NCBI GenBank assembly: GCA_036381175.1
Contig: DASVDI010000015.1
Coordinates: 1-64,000 of the forward strand
Direction: 5' to 3'
Length of the DNA: 64,000 nucleotides
Source: JAJUFS01 sp036381175
Lineage (GTDB): Bacteria; Pseudomonadota; Gammaproteobacteria; Natronospirales; JAJUFS01
In this document: in pieces, positions 25,202 through 34,083 of the stretch
How positions within the stretch are numbered: position 1 is the first letter of the stretch
Layout: each line of letters begins with the position of its first letter
Notes under the pieces: generated by a model
Databases searched by the model: none
The model's input: the letters and a program-made list of their open reading frames with translations, nothing else
What the model was told of the DNA's origin: nothing
Program-made: the position numbers and the translations under genes

Positions 25202-25687
25202 ATGCGTATTCTGTTTTCTGCACTGTTGTTGTTGCCAATGCTGTCCGCCTGCGCCGAGGAGGAGGCGCCAGCTCCGCCACCGGTGCCTGATCCCGCGGTC
25301 GTGGCGTTACTGGAAGCGCTGGAATACGACTGGGAAAGTGAAGACAACGGCGATTTTCGCCTGTTGTTCGATGTGGACGGCACGCGCACGCAACTGGTGT
25401 GGATTCGCAATCGCACCTATGAGCGTGACGATGTGGTCATGCGCGATGTCTGGTCCACGGCGCTGGAACTCTCCGGCAAGTACGCGTCCGTCAAGCTCGC
25501 GGACCTGCTGTTGCGAAGCAACTGGGAGCGCATCATCGGCACCTGGGCGCGCGAAGGGAACCGCATCGTGTACATGGTGAAACTGCCGGTGAACGCGACC
25601 TCCGAGCAGTTGGATGCCGCCATTGGCGTAGTCATCGACGAAGCGGACCGGCTGGAGAAGGAGCGCGGCTACGGCGACAAATTCTGA
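25202..25687 (+). CDS. Small lipoprotein, unknown function
   Basis: A 161-residue protein with the signal peptide MRILFSALLLLPMLSAC (LSAC lipobox), a Pro/Glu-rich linker (EEEAPAPPPVPDP) and a folded domain: YDWESEDNGDFRLLFDVDGT, a strand with WIRNRTYERDDVVMRDVWST, and a C-terminal helix. This domain resembles YbjN-type bacterial sensory/chaperone folds (a DFRL..V....TQ.V.I pattern), but I am not sure of the family. It is probably anchored to the outer membrane. Confidence 0.7.
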   Translation: MRILFSALLLLPMLSACAEEEAPAPPPVPDPAVVALLEALEYDWESEDNGDFRLLFDVDGTRTQLVWIRNRTYERDDVVMRDVWSTALELSGKYASVKLADLLLRSNWERIIGTWAREGNRIVYMVKLPVNATSEQLDAAIGVVIDEADRLEKERGYGDKF

Positions 25688-25710
25688 GCGCCGCGCGTTC
25701 CCCGGCGGCC

Positions 25711-25739
25711 TTGACTTGCCCGGCATCAGCCGCCAAAAT
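25711..25739 (+). promoter_or_regulatory. Promoter of tRNA-Met
   Basis: TTGACT (25711-25716) and CAAAAT (25734-25739) are 17 bases apart and lie 41 bases before the tRNA. Confidence 0.55.
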
Positions 25740-25780
25740 CCCGCCTCTTTCCGGGCCAGCCCCGGGAAATCCTGTCTTCT

Positions 25781-25857
25781 GGCTACGTAGCTCAGCTGGT
25801 TAGAGCGCGGCACTCATAATGCTGAGGTCGGTGGTTCGAGTCCACCCGTAGCCACCA
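25781..25857 (+). tRNA. tRNA-Met, elongator (anticodon CAT)
   Basis: A 77-base cloverleaf: acceptor GGCTACG with CGTAGCC, a D arm around GCTCAGCTGGTTAGAGC, the anticodon loop CTCATAA, GGTTCGAGTCC in the T arm, discriminator A and encoded CCA. A paired first base (G1-C72) and this D arm mark it as elongator rather than initiator. Confidence 0.97.
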
Positions 25858-25939
25858 TCTTCATTTTGTTTTTCAAATACTTGCGTCGTCGAGTGCGTCC
25901 GACCTCAGCTGGCGGACGGCCTTGCCAATTGTGTCCGTA

Positions 25940-25968
25940 ATGACATTGGCGTTACGCCCTCGTATACT
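25940..25968 (+). promoter_or_regulatory. Promoter and operator of the toxin-antitoxin pair
   Basis: ATGACA (25940-25945) and TATACT (25963-25968) are 17 bases apart. The spacer holds a perfect 11-base inverted repeat, GGCGTTACGCC (25948-25958), a likely operator for the ribbon-helix-helix antitoxin encoded 40 bases downstream. Confidence 0.6.
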
Positions 25969-26008
25969 GCCAGCCGGCATGGACCGGACATGACACAGGT
26001 ATCAGCAA

Positions 26009-26305
26009 ATGGCCACAACACAATCCAGGCAGCCCCGCAAAACCAGAGAAACGTTGAATCTTCGCATTCGAGCGGAAGATCGGGCACTGATCGATCATGC
26101 GGCGAAGGCGCGTGGCAAAACGCGAACGGATTTCATTCTGGACACCGTTCGGGTAGCGGCTGAATCGGCATTGCTTGAGCAAGCGTATGTTCAGGCGAGC
26201 CCGGCCGCCTTCAAGAAATTTCTTGAACGCCTCGATGCGCCGCCGAATCCCGGTGCGCGATTGAAGAAGACAATGCAGACACCAGCACCGTGGGAAAATG
26301 AATAG
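26009..26305 (+). CDS. DUF1778 (TacA-type) antitoxin
   Basis: A 98-residue antitoxin. Residues 15-45 (LNLRIRAEDRALIDHAAKAR, then GKTRTDFILDTV) form the ribbon-helix-helix DNA-binding part of DUF1778. The C-terminal half (SPAAFKKFLERLDAPP) is the usual toxin-wrapping tail. It is followed immediately by the GNAT toxin gene with a one-base overlap, the fixed order of TacA/TacT and AtaR/AtaT modules. Autoregulation through the palindrome upstream is expected. Confidence 0.9.
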   Translation: MATTQSRQPRKTRETLNLRIRAEDRALIDHAAKARGKTRTDFILDTVRVAAESALLEQAYVQASPAAFKKFLERLDAPPNPGARLKKTMQTPAPWENE

Positions 26306-26826
26306 TGCCGCTGTCGGCACCGGAGCCCTTGCACGGCGAGCACGATATCAGCCAGTTTTCATGCGGCAAGGAGAGCATGGACCACTGGTTGAAACACGTC
26401 GCCCTGAAGAGCCAGGCGGGCGGCGCAAAGACGTACGTTACTGCGGATAATGGTCGAGTCGTCGGCTACTACTCCCTTTCGGCGGGATCAGTCAGCCGAA
26501 AGGAAACCAACGGACGTTTCCGTCGCAACATGCCGGAACCGATACCTGTTGTGCTGCTGGGCCGCCTCGCCGTTGATCAACAGTTTCAAAAACAAGGCAT
26601 TGCGAGAGGGCTGATGCGCGACGCCGCGTACCGTGTCCTGGAAGCAGCGGAAACCGTTGGTATTCGCGGCATCCTGGTGCATGCCCTGGATGACGATGCG
26701 CGGGACTTCTATAAGACCTTGGGTTTCGAGGCTTCTCCGCTCGATACGCACTCACTCTTTATTGCGCTTCAGGATATTCAAAAGGCTGCCGAAAAAGAGC
26801 GGGAGGAGACGGTGAACCATGAATAA
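26305..26826 (+). CDS. GNAT-family acetyltransferase toxin (TacT-type)
   Basis: A 173-residue GCN5-type acetyltransferase. FSCGKESMDHWLKHVAL near the N-terminus, the acetyl-CoA-binding LLGRLAVDQQFQKQGIARGL, and DARDFYKTLGFEAS match toxins that acetylate the amino group of aminoacyl-tRNA and block translation. The GTG start shares its G with the antitoxin stop codon (TAGTG), so translation is coupled. An imperfect hairpin GCCGATC/GATCGGC at 26926-26947 lies downstream without a U-run. Confidence 0.9.
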   Translation: MPLSAPEPLHGEHDISQFSCGKESMDHWLKHVALKSQAGGAKTYVTADNGRVVGYYSLSAGSVSRKETNGRFRRNMPEPIPVVLLGRLAVDQQFQKQGIARGLMRDAAYRVLEAAETVGIRGILVHALDDDARDFYKTLGFEASPLDTHSLFIALQDIQKAAEKEREETVNHE

Positions 26827-27002
26827 AGAAGCGGCCCCGTTTCTTTGAGCAGCGCAGGCTGATTTCTCGCAATTGCATGATGGTCACGTCCACACGTCTC
26901 TCCTTTTGATTCAATTGCTTGTGACGCCGATCTTCTTCTGGATCGGCTTGCACCATTCATTCTGACCATTTCGCCGCACTGCGCCTTGCGCCATCCTTGG
27001 TA

Positions 27003-27018
27003 CTGTATGAATATACAG
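27003..27018 (+). promoter_or_regulatory. LexA (SOS) box upstream of imuA
   Basis: CTGTATGAATATACAG matches the gammaproteobacterial LexA operator CTG-N10-CAG with an AT-alternating core. It lies 25 bases before the imuA start and overlaps a possible TTGGTA -35. It would place the whole imuA-imuB-dnaE2 operon under SOS control. Confidence 0.88.
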
Positions 27019-27043
27019 TGACTATGGCGCGCTGCCGGAGCAC

Positions 27044-27694
27044 ATGGTCGGCATGATTCCTGATGAAAATCCCATGAACCTGGATCCCAACCCGGATCCC
27101 ATGAACCTGGACAAGCTGCCCGGGGTCTGGCGTGGCCGGACGCCGCGCAGGCTTTCGGGTGAAACGGTCGCGACGGGCTTCGATGCACTGGATGCGGCGC
27201 TGCCGGGTGGCGGCTGGCCGCTGGGTTGCGTCACGGAAATCCTGAGCCGGCGAACCGGAATGGGCGAGTTGTCGGTGCTGCTGCCGGCGCTGGCAAGACT
27301 GAGCCAGGAAGGCCGCTGGGTTTCGTGGATTTCGCCGGCGCACATTCCGTATGCGCCAGCGTTGTCGGCAGCGGGCCTGCGGCTTTCCCGGATGCTGCTG
27401 ATTCACCCGCCACACATTGCCGATCGGCTGTGGTCCGCCGAGCAGGCGCTGCGTTACGGCCACGGTTCCGTTGCGTTGATCTGGCTGGTGCATTGCCATG
27501 AACGCGCAATCCGGCGTTTGCAGATCGCCGCCGCCGAGAGTGGCAGCTGGGGAATTCTCCTGCGCCCGCAACGTTACGCCATCGTGCATTCACCGGCCGC
27601 GTTGCGGCTGATCGTGGAAAAGCACCGCGACGGATTTCTCGATATCGACCTGCTCAAGTGCCGCGGTGGCCGCCCAGTGAGATTGCGTGCATGA
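27044..27694 (+). CDS. imuA: Translesion-synthesis-associated protein ImuA
   Basis: A 216-residue RecA-like protein of the error-prone mutasome. The core contains ATGFDALDAALPGGGWPLGC, EILSRRTGMGELSVLLPAL where a P-loop would be (degenerate, without GKT), and WVSWISPAHIPYAPAL. The N-terminus holds a short internal repeat (PMNLD twice within residues 10-23). ImuA links ImuB and DnaE2 to damaged DNA in other bacteria. The start is uncertain between 27044 and 27053. It overlaps imuB by 4 bases. Confidence 0.88.
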   Translation: MVGMIPDENPMNLDPNPDPMNLDKLPGVWRGRTPRRLSGETVATGFDALDAALPGGGWPLGCVTEILSRRTGMGELSVLLPALARLSQEGRWVSWISPAHIPYAPALSAAGLRLSRMLLIHPPHIADRLWSAEQALRYGHGSVALIWLVHCHERAIRRLQIAAAESGSWGILLRPQRYAIVHSPAALRLIVEKHRDGFLDIDLLKCRGGRPVRLRA

Positions 27695-29205
27695 AACAGA
27701 CGCAGCAATCCCTGTTTCCTTCCTTGCCGCCCGCGAAACCCGCGCTGCCGCGGCTGCGCGCGCCGCATCCTGTTCGCCTGCCGCGACACGAACCCTTGTG
27801 GCTTGCGGTGCATCTGCCTTCGCTTGCACTGGAAACGTTGACGCGCGGGCAAATGCTGTCTTCACCGTGCGCTGTGATTGATACGGCGCATGTCGCGCGC
27901 GTTCACGCGATGAACACGCGCGCCAGTGATGCCGGTGTTCGCCCGGGCATGACGCTGGCCGCCGCCTGGGCCTTGCTGCCTGGACTCGATGTGCATGAAC
28001 GCGATGCCGCGCGTGAAGACCGGATGCTGCATCGGCTCGCGGCCTGGGCGGTGCGTTTCACGCCAACGGTTTGCGTTGACGAACAAACGCTGCTGCTGGA
28101 AGTGCGCGGTTCGCTGCAATTGTTCCAGGGTGCAGCGTCACTGCGCGATGCGGTGCAGACGAACATTCATCGGCTCGGCTTTGATGCGCGCATTGCGCTG
28201 GCGCCCACGCCGCGCGCCGCAATATGGCTCGCGCGCGCGGGCAGGGATGTTCATGTCGATCACATCGACGCCTTGCCCGGCGCGCTCGGTTCATTGCCGA
28301 TTTCCGCGATCGGTTTCGATGCCAGGCTGCTTGAGAAGTTTCACGGCATCGGCGCGCGCCGGCTGCGCGATCTCATGCGATTGCCGCGCGATGGTTTTGC
28401 ACGCCGATACGGCGTTAAGGTATTGCGCGAACTGGACCAGGCATTGGGACGCGTTCCTGATCCGCGTCGCCCGCTGCTGCCACCGAAAACGTTTTCCGCG
28501 CGCATCGATCTGCTTTATGAAGTCAGCGATACGGATCGCCTGCTGCTTCCCATGCAGCAGTTGTTGCGCGAGCTGGATGATTACCTGCATGTAACGCAGC
28601 AGGGCGTCAACCGTTTGCGCTGGCAGTTTCAGCATCGCGACGGCAGCCATACCGAAATGCTGCTGGGTTTCGTGGAAGCGACGCGCGATGCCGTTCGTAT
28701 CCAGGACCTCGTGGCGCAGAAACTGGAATCATTGACGCTGTCCGCGCCTGCGCTTGAAATCATCCTGCAGGCAAAAGAACTCACCGCACTCGCCGGAACT
28801 GATCGTGCATTGTTCATCGAGCAGCGCGATGACGATGACTGGCCGCAACTCGTGGAACGTTTGCGTACGCGCTTGGGCGCGAAGGCGGTAAGCGGATTTG
28901 ACGCCTCAGCAGATCACCGGCCTGAGCGGGCATGGCAAATCGCCGCTCCCGGATCCGCGTTGACGCAGGAAAAAACCGCACGTCGTCCGCACTGGCTGCT
29001 TGCAGAACCGCAGGCATTGAAAGCGCGTGATGGAAAACCGTGCGAACTTGAAATGTTGCGCGGCCCCGAGCGCATCGAAACCGGCTGGTGGGATGACGAC
29101 GATGTTGTGCGCGATTACTACATCGCGCGCGATTCGCATGAGCGCCACTTGTGGATTTTCCGCGATGCGTCCGGCTGCTGGTGGCTGCACGGAATCTTCG
29201 GTTAA
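27691..29205 (+). CDS. imuB: ImuB, catalytically degenerate Y-family polymerase
   Basis: A 504-residue Y-family homologue that acts as the adaptor of the mutasome. WLAVHLPSLALETLTRG replaces the DxD metal-binding strand of active Y-polymerases, so catalysis is not expected. The HhH region (FHGIGARRLRDLMRLP) and little-finger region are recognisable. The N-terminal tail has QQSLF, a match to the beta-clamp-binding pentapeptide (QxxLF). The ATG at 27691 overlaps the imuA stop (ATGA). Only 2 bases separate its stop from the dnaE2 ATG. Confidence 0.9.
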   Translation: MKQTQQSLFPSLPPAKPALPRLRAPHPVRLPRHEPLWLAVHLPSLALETLTRGQMLSSPCAVIDTAHVARVHAMNTRASDAGVRPGMTLAAAWALLPGLDVHERDAAREDRMLHRLAAWAVRFTPTVCVDEQTLLLEVRGSLQLFQGAASLRDAVQTNIHRLGFDARIALAPTPRAAIWLARAGRDVHVDHIDALPGALGSLPISAIGFDARLLEKFHGIGARRLRDLMRLPRDGFARRYGVKVLRELDQALGRVPDPRRPLLPPKTFSARIDLLYEVSDTDRLLLPMQQLLRELDDYLHVTQQGVNRLRWQFQHRDGSHTEMLLGFVEATRDAVRIQDLVAQKLESLTLSAPALEIILQAKELTALAGTDRALFIEQRDDDDWPQLVERLRTRLGAKAVSGFDASADHRPERAWQIAAPGSALTQEKTARRPHWLLAEPQALKARDGKPCELEMLRGPERIETGWWDDDDVVRDYYIARDSHERHLWIFRDASGCWWLHGIFG

Positions 29206-29207
29206 CC

Positions 29208-32200
29208 ATGAACGCGTTGCCTGAATACGCGGAGTTGCATTGCCTCTCCAATTTCACCTTCCTTCGCGGCGCGTCGCATCCGGAAGAACTCATTGCGCGC
29301 GCGAAAGCGCTTGGCTATCGCGCCATCGCCATTACCGATGAATGTTCCGTTGCCGGCGTGGTGCGTGCGTGGGAGGCGGCGCGCGAGCAGGCGATGCATT
29401 TGATTGTCGGTGCGGAGTTTCGCATCAGCGATGGTCCGAAACTGGTCGCGCTCGCGCGCGATCGAGAAGGCTACAACAGTCTTTGTCGTGTCATCACGCG
29501 CGGGCGCCGTGCGGCTGCGAAGGGCGAGTACCGTTTGACGCGCGCGGATTTCGCGGACGGATTACCCGGTTGCTGGGTGCTGTGGGCGCCGGGCGAGATC
29601 ATCGATATGGAAACCGGGCGCTGGGTGCGCGGCAGTTTCGGCGAACGCGCGCGCATCGCCGCTGAGTGGTTCAACGAGGGATTGAATGAAAATGATCGCC
29701 ATGCACGGTTCGCGCAATTGCAGGCTGTGGCAAACGCCGTTCAACTGAACATTGTTGCCACCGGCGATGTGCACATGCACGTTCGCGGCCGCCGCGCCTT
29801 GCAGGATGCCGTGACCGCGATTCGTTTGCGCACGCCGCTCGCACTGGCCGGTTACGCCTTGCACCAGAACGGCGAGCGGCATTTGCGAACGCGTGAACGC
29901 CTGGCGGAAATTTATCCGCGCGACTGGCTGGCGGAATCCGCAGCGCTCGCCGAGGCATGTCATTTCCAGCTTGACGAACTGCGTTACGAATACCCGGAAG
30001 AGCTCGTGCCGGATGGTGAAACGCCGGCCAGTCATTTGCGCAAGCTTGTTTTCCAAGGCATGAACGTTCGCTGGCCGCAGGGCGCGAAACCACAAGTCAT
30101 GCAGCAGGTCGAGCGCGAACTTTCACTGATCGAAACGCTGCGCTACGAGCCGTTTTTTCTCACCGTGCATGACGTGGTTGGGTTCGCGCGCTCGCGCGGC
30201 ATTCTTTGCCAGGGACGCGGTTCGGCGGCGAACTCTGCGGTGTGTTATTGCCTCGGCATCACGGAAGTCGATCCGGCGCGCCAGTCGATGGTATTCGAGC
30301 GATTCATTTCTGCGGAACGCAATGAACCGCCGGATATCGATGTCGACTTCGAGCACGAACGGCGCGAGGAAGTCATTCAATACATCTACGAAAAATACGG
30401 CCGCGAACGGGCTGCACTTGCGGCGACCGTTATCACTTATCGGCCACGCAGCGCCGTGCGCGATGTCGGCAAGGCGCTGGGATTGGCGACGGCGCAGATC
30501 GAGAACATGGCGAAGGCGATGCAATGGTGGGATGGCAAGACGGTGAACGAAGCGCGCATTCGCGAAGCAGGATTTGATCCTGCGAGTCCCGTGATCCACA
30601 AGCTGTGCGTGCTGGTGAATGAACTCGTCGGTTTTCCGCGGCATCTTTCGCAGCATGTTGGCGGTTTCGTGATCGCGCGAAGTTCACTCGATGAACTGGT
30701 GCCGGTCGAGAACGCCGCGATGCCGGAACGCACTGTCATTCAATGGGACAAGGACGATCTCGAATCGCTTGGCCTGCTGAAAGTCGATGTGCTCGGTCTC
30801 GGCATGCTCACGGCAATTCGTCGCGCGTTGAACCTCGTCAATGATTTTCGTGGCACCGACTGGACGATGGCGACATTGCCACCCGAGGATGCGCAGGTTT
30901 ACGAAATGATCCAGCGCGCGGACACCATGGGCGTTTTCCAGATCGAATCGCGCGCGCAAATGGCGATGCTTCCAAGGTTCAAGCCGAAGACGTTCTACGA
31001 TCTTGTGATTGAAGTCGCGATCGTGCGCCCCGGCCCGATACAGGGCGACATGGTGCATCCGTATTTGCGAAGACGCTGCGGCGAGGAAGCCGTGAATTAT
31101 CCGAGTGACGCCATACGCGGCGTGCTGGAGCGAACGCTGGGCGTGCCGATCTTCCAGGAGCAGGCGATGAAAATTGCCGAGGTTGCCGCGGGCTTTTCGC
31201 CCGGTGAAGCCGACCAGTTGCGTCGCGCGATGGCAGCCTGGCGCAAGCGCGGCGGCATCGAGCCGTTCGAGCAGAAACTGGTCGGCGGCATGTTGGCACG
31301 CGGTTACGAAGAAGAATTCGCGCGGCAGATTTACCGGCAATTACAGGGTTTCGGCGAGTACGGTTTTCCGGAAAGTCATGCAGCGTCGTTCGCGTTGCTG
31401 GTTTATGTTTCCGCCTGGCTGAAACATCACGAGCCCGCGGCATTCTGCGCGGCCTTGCTGAATTCACAACCGATGGGTTTTTATGCGCCCGCGCAGTTGG
31501 TGCAGGATGCGCGCCGTCATGGTGTTGAAATTCTTCCCGTGGATGTGCAGGCGAGCGATTGGGAATGCGCGCTGGAACGCAATCCGCAAGGAGGCGCGTT
31601 AGTGCGCCTGGGATTGTGCGTCGTGAAGGGATTCAATGCGGATGCCGCAGAACGCATCCAGCAAGCGCGGATGCAGAATGGCTTCATCGATGTCGCGGAC
31701 CTGGCTCGACGCGCACAACTCGAACAACGTGAACTGGATGCACTGGCCGCGGCCGGCGCGCTGCAATCACTGGCGGGAAACCGGCATCGCGTGCGCTGGC
31801 AGGTTGCGGGCATCGAGGCAGCGACGCCGTTGTTCGAGCAGCCGCAATTTCATGAAGGCATTCCGATGTTGCGCGCACCGACGGAAGGCGAGGATATCGT
31901 CAGCGATTACGCGCGGCTGGGATTGACGCTCGGCCGGCATCCGCTGGCCTTGTTGCGCGAGCGCCTCGGCACGCTGCGTTTTCGAACGTCAGGCGATTTG
32001 TGGCGCATGAATGATGGCAGGCGTGTTCGCGTCGCGGGTCTTGTCATCAATCGCCAGCGACCCGGCACGGCGAAGGGCGTGATCTTCATGACGCTGGAAG
32101 ACGAAAGCGGCCAGACGAACGTGATCCTGTGGCGCAAGATTGTGGAGCAACAGCGCGAGGTGATGCTCAACGCACGCCTGCTTGGCGTATCCGGCATCCT

Positions 32201-32300
32201 GCAACGCCATGGCGACGTGCTGCATCTTGTCGCCGAACGCCTGGAAGATCATTCCGCGTTGCTGGGCTGCTTGGCGACACGCTCACGCGATTTTCATTAA
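29208..32300 (+). CDS. dnaE2: Error-prone DNA polymerase DnaE2
   Basis: A 1030-residue C-family polymerase alpha subunit. An N-terminal PHP domain begins ELHCLSNFTFLRGASHPEEL. The palm carries PPDIDVDFEHERREEVIQYI with the catalytic Asp residues, CQGRGSAANSAVCYCLGI is conserved, and a C-terminal OB fold includes VAGLVINRQRPGTAKGVIFM. Length (about 1030) is typical of DnaE2 and shorter than replicative DnaE1. It is the catalytic member of the ImuA-ImuB-DnaE2 mutasome. It ends 4 bases before the convergent etfA stop, with no terminator between. Confidence 0.95.
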   Translation: MNALPEYAELHCLSNFTFLRGASHPEELIARAKALGYRAIAITDECSVAGVVRAWEAAREQAMHLIVGAEFRISDGPKLVALARDREGYNSLCRVITRGRRAAAKGEYRLTRADFADGLPGCWVLWAPGEIIDMETGRWVRGSFGERARIAAEWFNEGLNENDRHARFAQLQAVANAVQLNIVATGDVHMHVRGRRALQDAVTAIRLRTPLALAGYALHQNGERHLRTRERLAEIYPRDWLAESAALAEACHFQLDELRYEYPEELVPDGETPASHLRKLVFQGMNVRWPQGAKPQVMQQVERELSLIETLRYEPFFLTVHDVVGFARSRGILCQGRGSAANSAVCYCLGITEVDPARQSMVFERFISAERNEPPDIDVDFEHERREEVIQYIYEKYGRERAALAATVITYRPRSAVRDVGKALGLATAQIENMAKAMQWWDGKTVNEARIREAGFDPASPVIHKLCVLVNELVGFPRHLSQHVGGFVIARSSLDELVPVENAAMPERTVIQWDKDDLESLGLLKVDVLGLGMLTAIRRALNLVNDFRGTDWTMATLPPEDAQVYEMIQRADTMGVFQIESRAQMAMLPRFKPKTFYDLVIEVAIVRPGPIQGDMVHPYLRRRCGEEAVNYPSDAIRGVLERTLGVPIFQEQAMKIAEVAAGFSPGEADQLRRAMAAWRKRGGIEPFEQKLVGGMLARGYEEEFARQIYRQLQGFGEYGFPESHAASFALLVYVSAWLKHHEPAAFCAALLNSQPMGFYAPAQLVQDARRHGVEILPVDVQASDWECALERNPQGGALVRLGLCVVKGFNADAAERIQQARMQNGFIDVADLARRAQLEQRELDALAAAGALQSLAGNRHRVRWQVAGIEAATPLFEQPQFHEGIPMLRAPTEGEDIVSDYARLGLTLGRHPLALLRERLGTLRFRTSGDLWRMNDGRRVRVAGLVINRQRPGTAKGVIFMTLEDESGQTNVILWRKIVEQQREVMLNARLLGVSGILQRHGDVLHLVAERLEDHSALLGCLATRSRDFH

Positions 32301-32304
32301 CACC

Positions 32305-33258
32305 TTACGATCGGTTTTTTTCGAGCGCGGCATCGAGCTCCGGCAGGATCTTGAACAGGTCGCCGACAAGACCGATGTCCGCGATTTCGAAAATCGGTGC
32401 ATCGGCATCCTTGTTGACGGCGACAATCGTGCCCGCGTCCTTGATGCCGGTGAGATGCTGGATGGCGCCGGAAATCCCGAAGGCCATGTACAGATCCGGC
32501 GCGATGATCTTGCCGGTCTGGCCGACCTGCATGTCGTTCGGCACAAAGCCCGCATCAACCGCCGCGCGCGATGCGCCAACGGCAGCACCAAGCTTGTCCG
32601 CAAAATCGAAAAGGATTTCGAAATTTTCCTTGCTGCCGACACCGCGACCACCGGAAATCACGATGGGTGCCGTCTGCAGATCAGGACGTTCGCTCTTCGA
32701 CGCTTCCAGTTTCACGAAGCGCGTGTGCGAAGGAATTTCCGCATCAACCGAAACGGATTCGATCGCGGCACTGCCATCGTTTGCCACAGCCTGGAACGAG
32801 GCGATGCGCACCGTGCCGAGAACCTTGCAGTCACCGGAAACCTTCACCGTGGTCAGCACGTTGCCGGCATAGATCGGGTGTTCGAAGGTTCGCTCATCGA
32901 TCACTTTCATGATGTCGCTGACTTGCGGCACACCGAGCAGTGCAGCTGCACGCGGCAGCACATCCTTTCCGAATGTCGTCGATGGCGCGAGTACGTGCGT
33001 GTAATCGGCTGCCAATTTTGCGATCTGCGGCGCGAGGCTTGCTGCGAGCGGCTGTGCATTTTCCGCGCGCTCGATTTTCAGCACCTTTGCGACGCCGGAA
33101 AGCTTTGCAGCTTGTTCGGCAACCGCGCTCGCGTCATCCGCGAAAACAGCGATGTGAACGTCGCCATCCAGCGCGGCCGCGCAGCTTGCCGCTTTTGCCG
33201 TCGCGGGATTGAGTTTGCCGTTGGCGTGCTCGGCGATGAGAAGAATTCGGTTCGCCAT
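32305..33258 (-). CDS. etfA: Electron transfer flavoprotein, alpha subunit
   Basis: A 317-residue FAD-binding subunit of ETF. It has MANRILLIAEHANGKLNPAT at the N-terminus and the FAD signature region VISGGRGVGSKENFEILFDF, followed by GQTGKIIAPDLYMAFGISGA. With the beta subunit it collects electrons from acyl-CoA and other dehydrogenases. Its ATG overlaps the etfB TGA by one base. Confidence 0.96.
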   Translation of the reverse strand: MANRILLIAEHANGKLNPATAKAASCAAALDGDVHIAVFADDASAVAEQAAKLSGVAKVLKIERAENAQPLAASLAPQIAKLAADYTHVLAPSTTFGKDVLPRAAALLGVPQVSDIMKVIDERTFEHPIYAGNVLTTVKVSGDCKVLGTVRIASFQAVANDGSAAIESVSVDAEIPSHTRFVKLEASKSERPDLQTAPIVISGGRGVGSKENFEILFDFADKLGAAVGASRAAVDAGFVPNDMQVGQTGKIIAPDLYMAFGISGAIQHLTGIKDAGTIVAVNKDADAPIFEIADIGLVGDLFKILPELDAALEKNRS

Positions 33259-34004
33259 CAGATCAGCCCCTTTTCTTTCAATGCGCTTACGAGTTCATCC
33301 ACCGATTCCACCTTGTGTCCGCCCGTGCGTTTCGGTGGCGCAGCGAAACCTTGCGTTTCCAAAGCGGGCGGCTTCTCGACGCCAAGATCGCCGGCCGCAA
33401 TCGTTTCCAATGGTTTCTTCTTCGCTTTCATGATGTCCGGCATTTTCACGAAGCGCGGCTGGTTGAGGCGAAGGTCGGTGGTGATGATCGCGGGAAGATC
33501 AATTTCAAGCGTTTCAAGACCGGCGTCGACTTCGCGCATCACCGTTGCCTTGCCATCGGCAAGTTCGACCTTCGATGCGAAGGTCGCCTGCGGACGGCCG
33601 AGCAGGGCGGCGAGCATCTGCCCGGTCTGGTTGGCATCGTCATCGATCGCCTGCTTGCCGAGGATGACGAGCTCCGCGCTTTCGCGTTCCGTAACGGCTT
33701 TCAGAAGGCGCGCGGCGTGCAGCGGCTGGATTTCTTCATTCACATCAATGTGAATCGCGCGATCCGCGCCCATGGCCAATGCCGTTCGCAATTGCTGTTG
33801 CACATCGTTGCCGCCGATGGAAACGACCACGACTTCTTCCGCCTTGCCGGCTTCCTTGATGCGCAACGCTTCCTCGACGGCGATCTCGTCGAACGGGTTG
33901 ATGCTCATCTTCACGCCGTCGGTCTGCACGCCTGAATTGTCGCGCTTCAATTGCACGCGGACGTTGAAGTCGATGACGCGCTTGATGGGTACGAGGATTT
34001 TCAT
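33258..34004 (-). CDS. etfB: Electron transfer flavoprotein, beta subunit
   Basis: A 248-residue AMP-binding subunit. KILVPIKRVIDFNVRVQLK is the standard N-terminus, ALAMGADRAIHID and LGKQAIDDDANQTGQMLAAL are family motifs, and VDAGLETLEIDLPAIITTDL contains the recognition loop. The start at 34004 follows AAAAGG by 7 bases; an ATG 6 bases upstream is too close to that site. etfB and etfA form one operon. Confidence 0.96.
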   Translation of the reverse strand: MKILVPIKRVIDFNVRVQLKRDNSGVQTDGVKMSINPFDEIAVEEALRIKEAGKAEEVVVVSIGGNDVQQQLRTALAMGADRAIHIDVNEEIQPLHAARLLKAVTERESAELVILGKQAIDDDANQTGQMLAALLGRPQATFASKVELADGKATVMREVDAGLETLEIDLPAIITTDLRLNQPRFVKMPDIMKAKKKPLETIAAGDLGVEKPPALETQGFAAPPKRTGGHKVESVDELVSALKEKGLI

Positions 34005-34024
34005 TCGCATGCCTTTTACGTTCT

Positions 34025-34075
34025 TGTAGGAGCGCCTTCAGGCGCGAATCTTTCGCGCCTGAAGGCGCTCCTACA
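34025..34075. repeat. Inverted pair of REP elements
   Basis: Two 23-base arms, TGTAGGAGCGCCTTCAGGCG.. (34025-34047) and its exact inverse (34053-34075), surround ATCTT. Each arm is itself a small palindrome. Such doublets (BIME/REPIN type) are usually mobilised by RAYT transposases; none is encoded in this window. It lies between the ETF-QO stop and the etfB start, where it may end or stabilise transcripts. Confidence 0.85.
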
Positions 34076-34083
34076 TGGCTTCG

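Noticed and set aside
32182..33753. 523-codon plus-strand open frame over etfA/etfB
   Set aside because: A shadow of two well-conserved genes, with no ribosome site or family motif.
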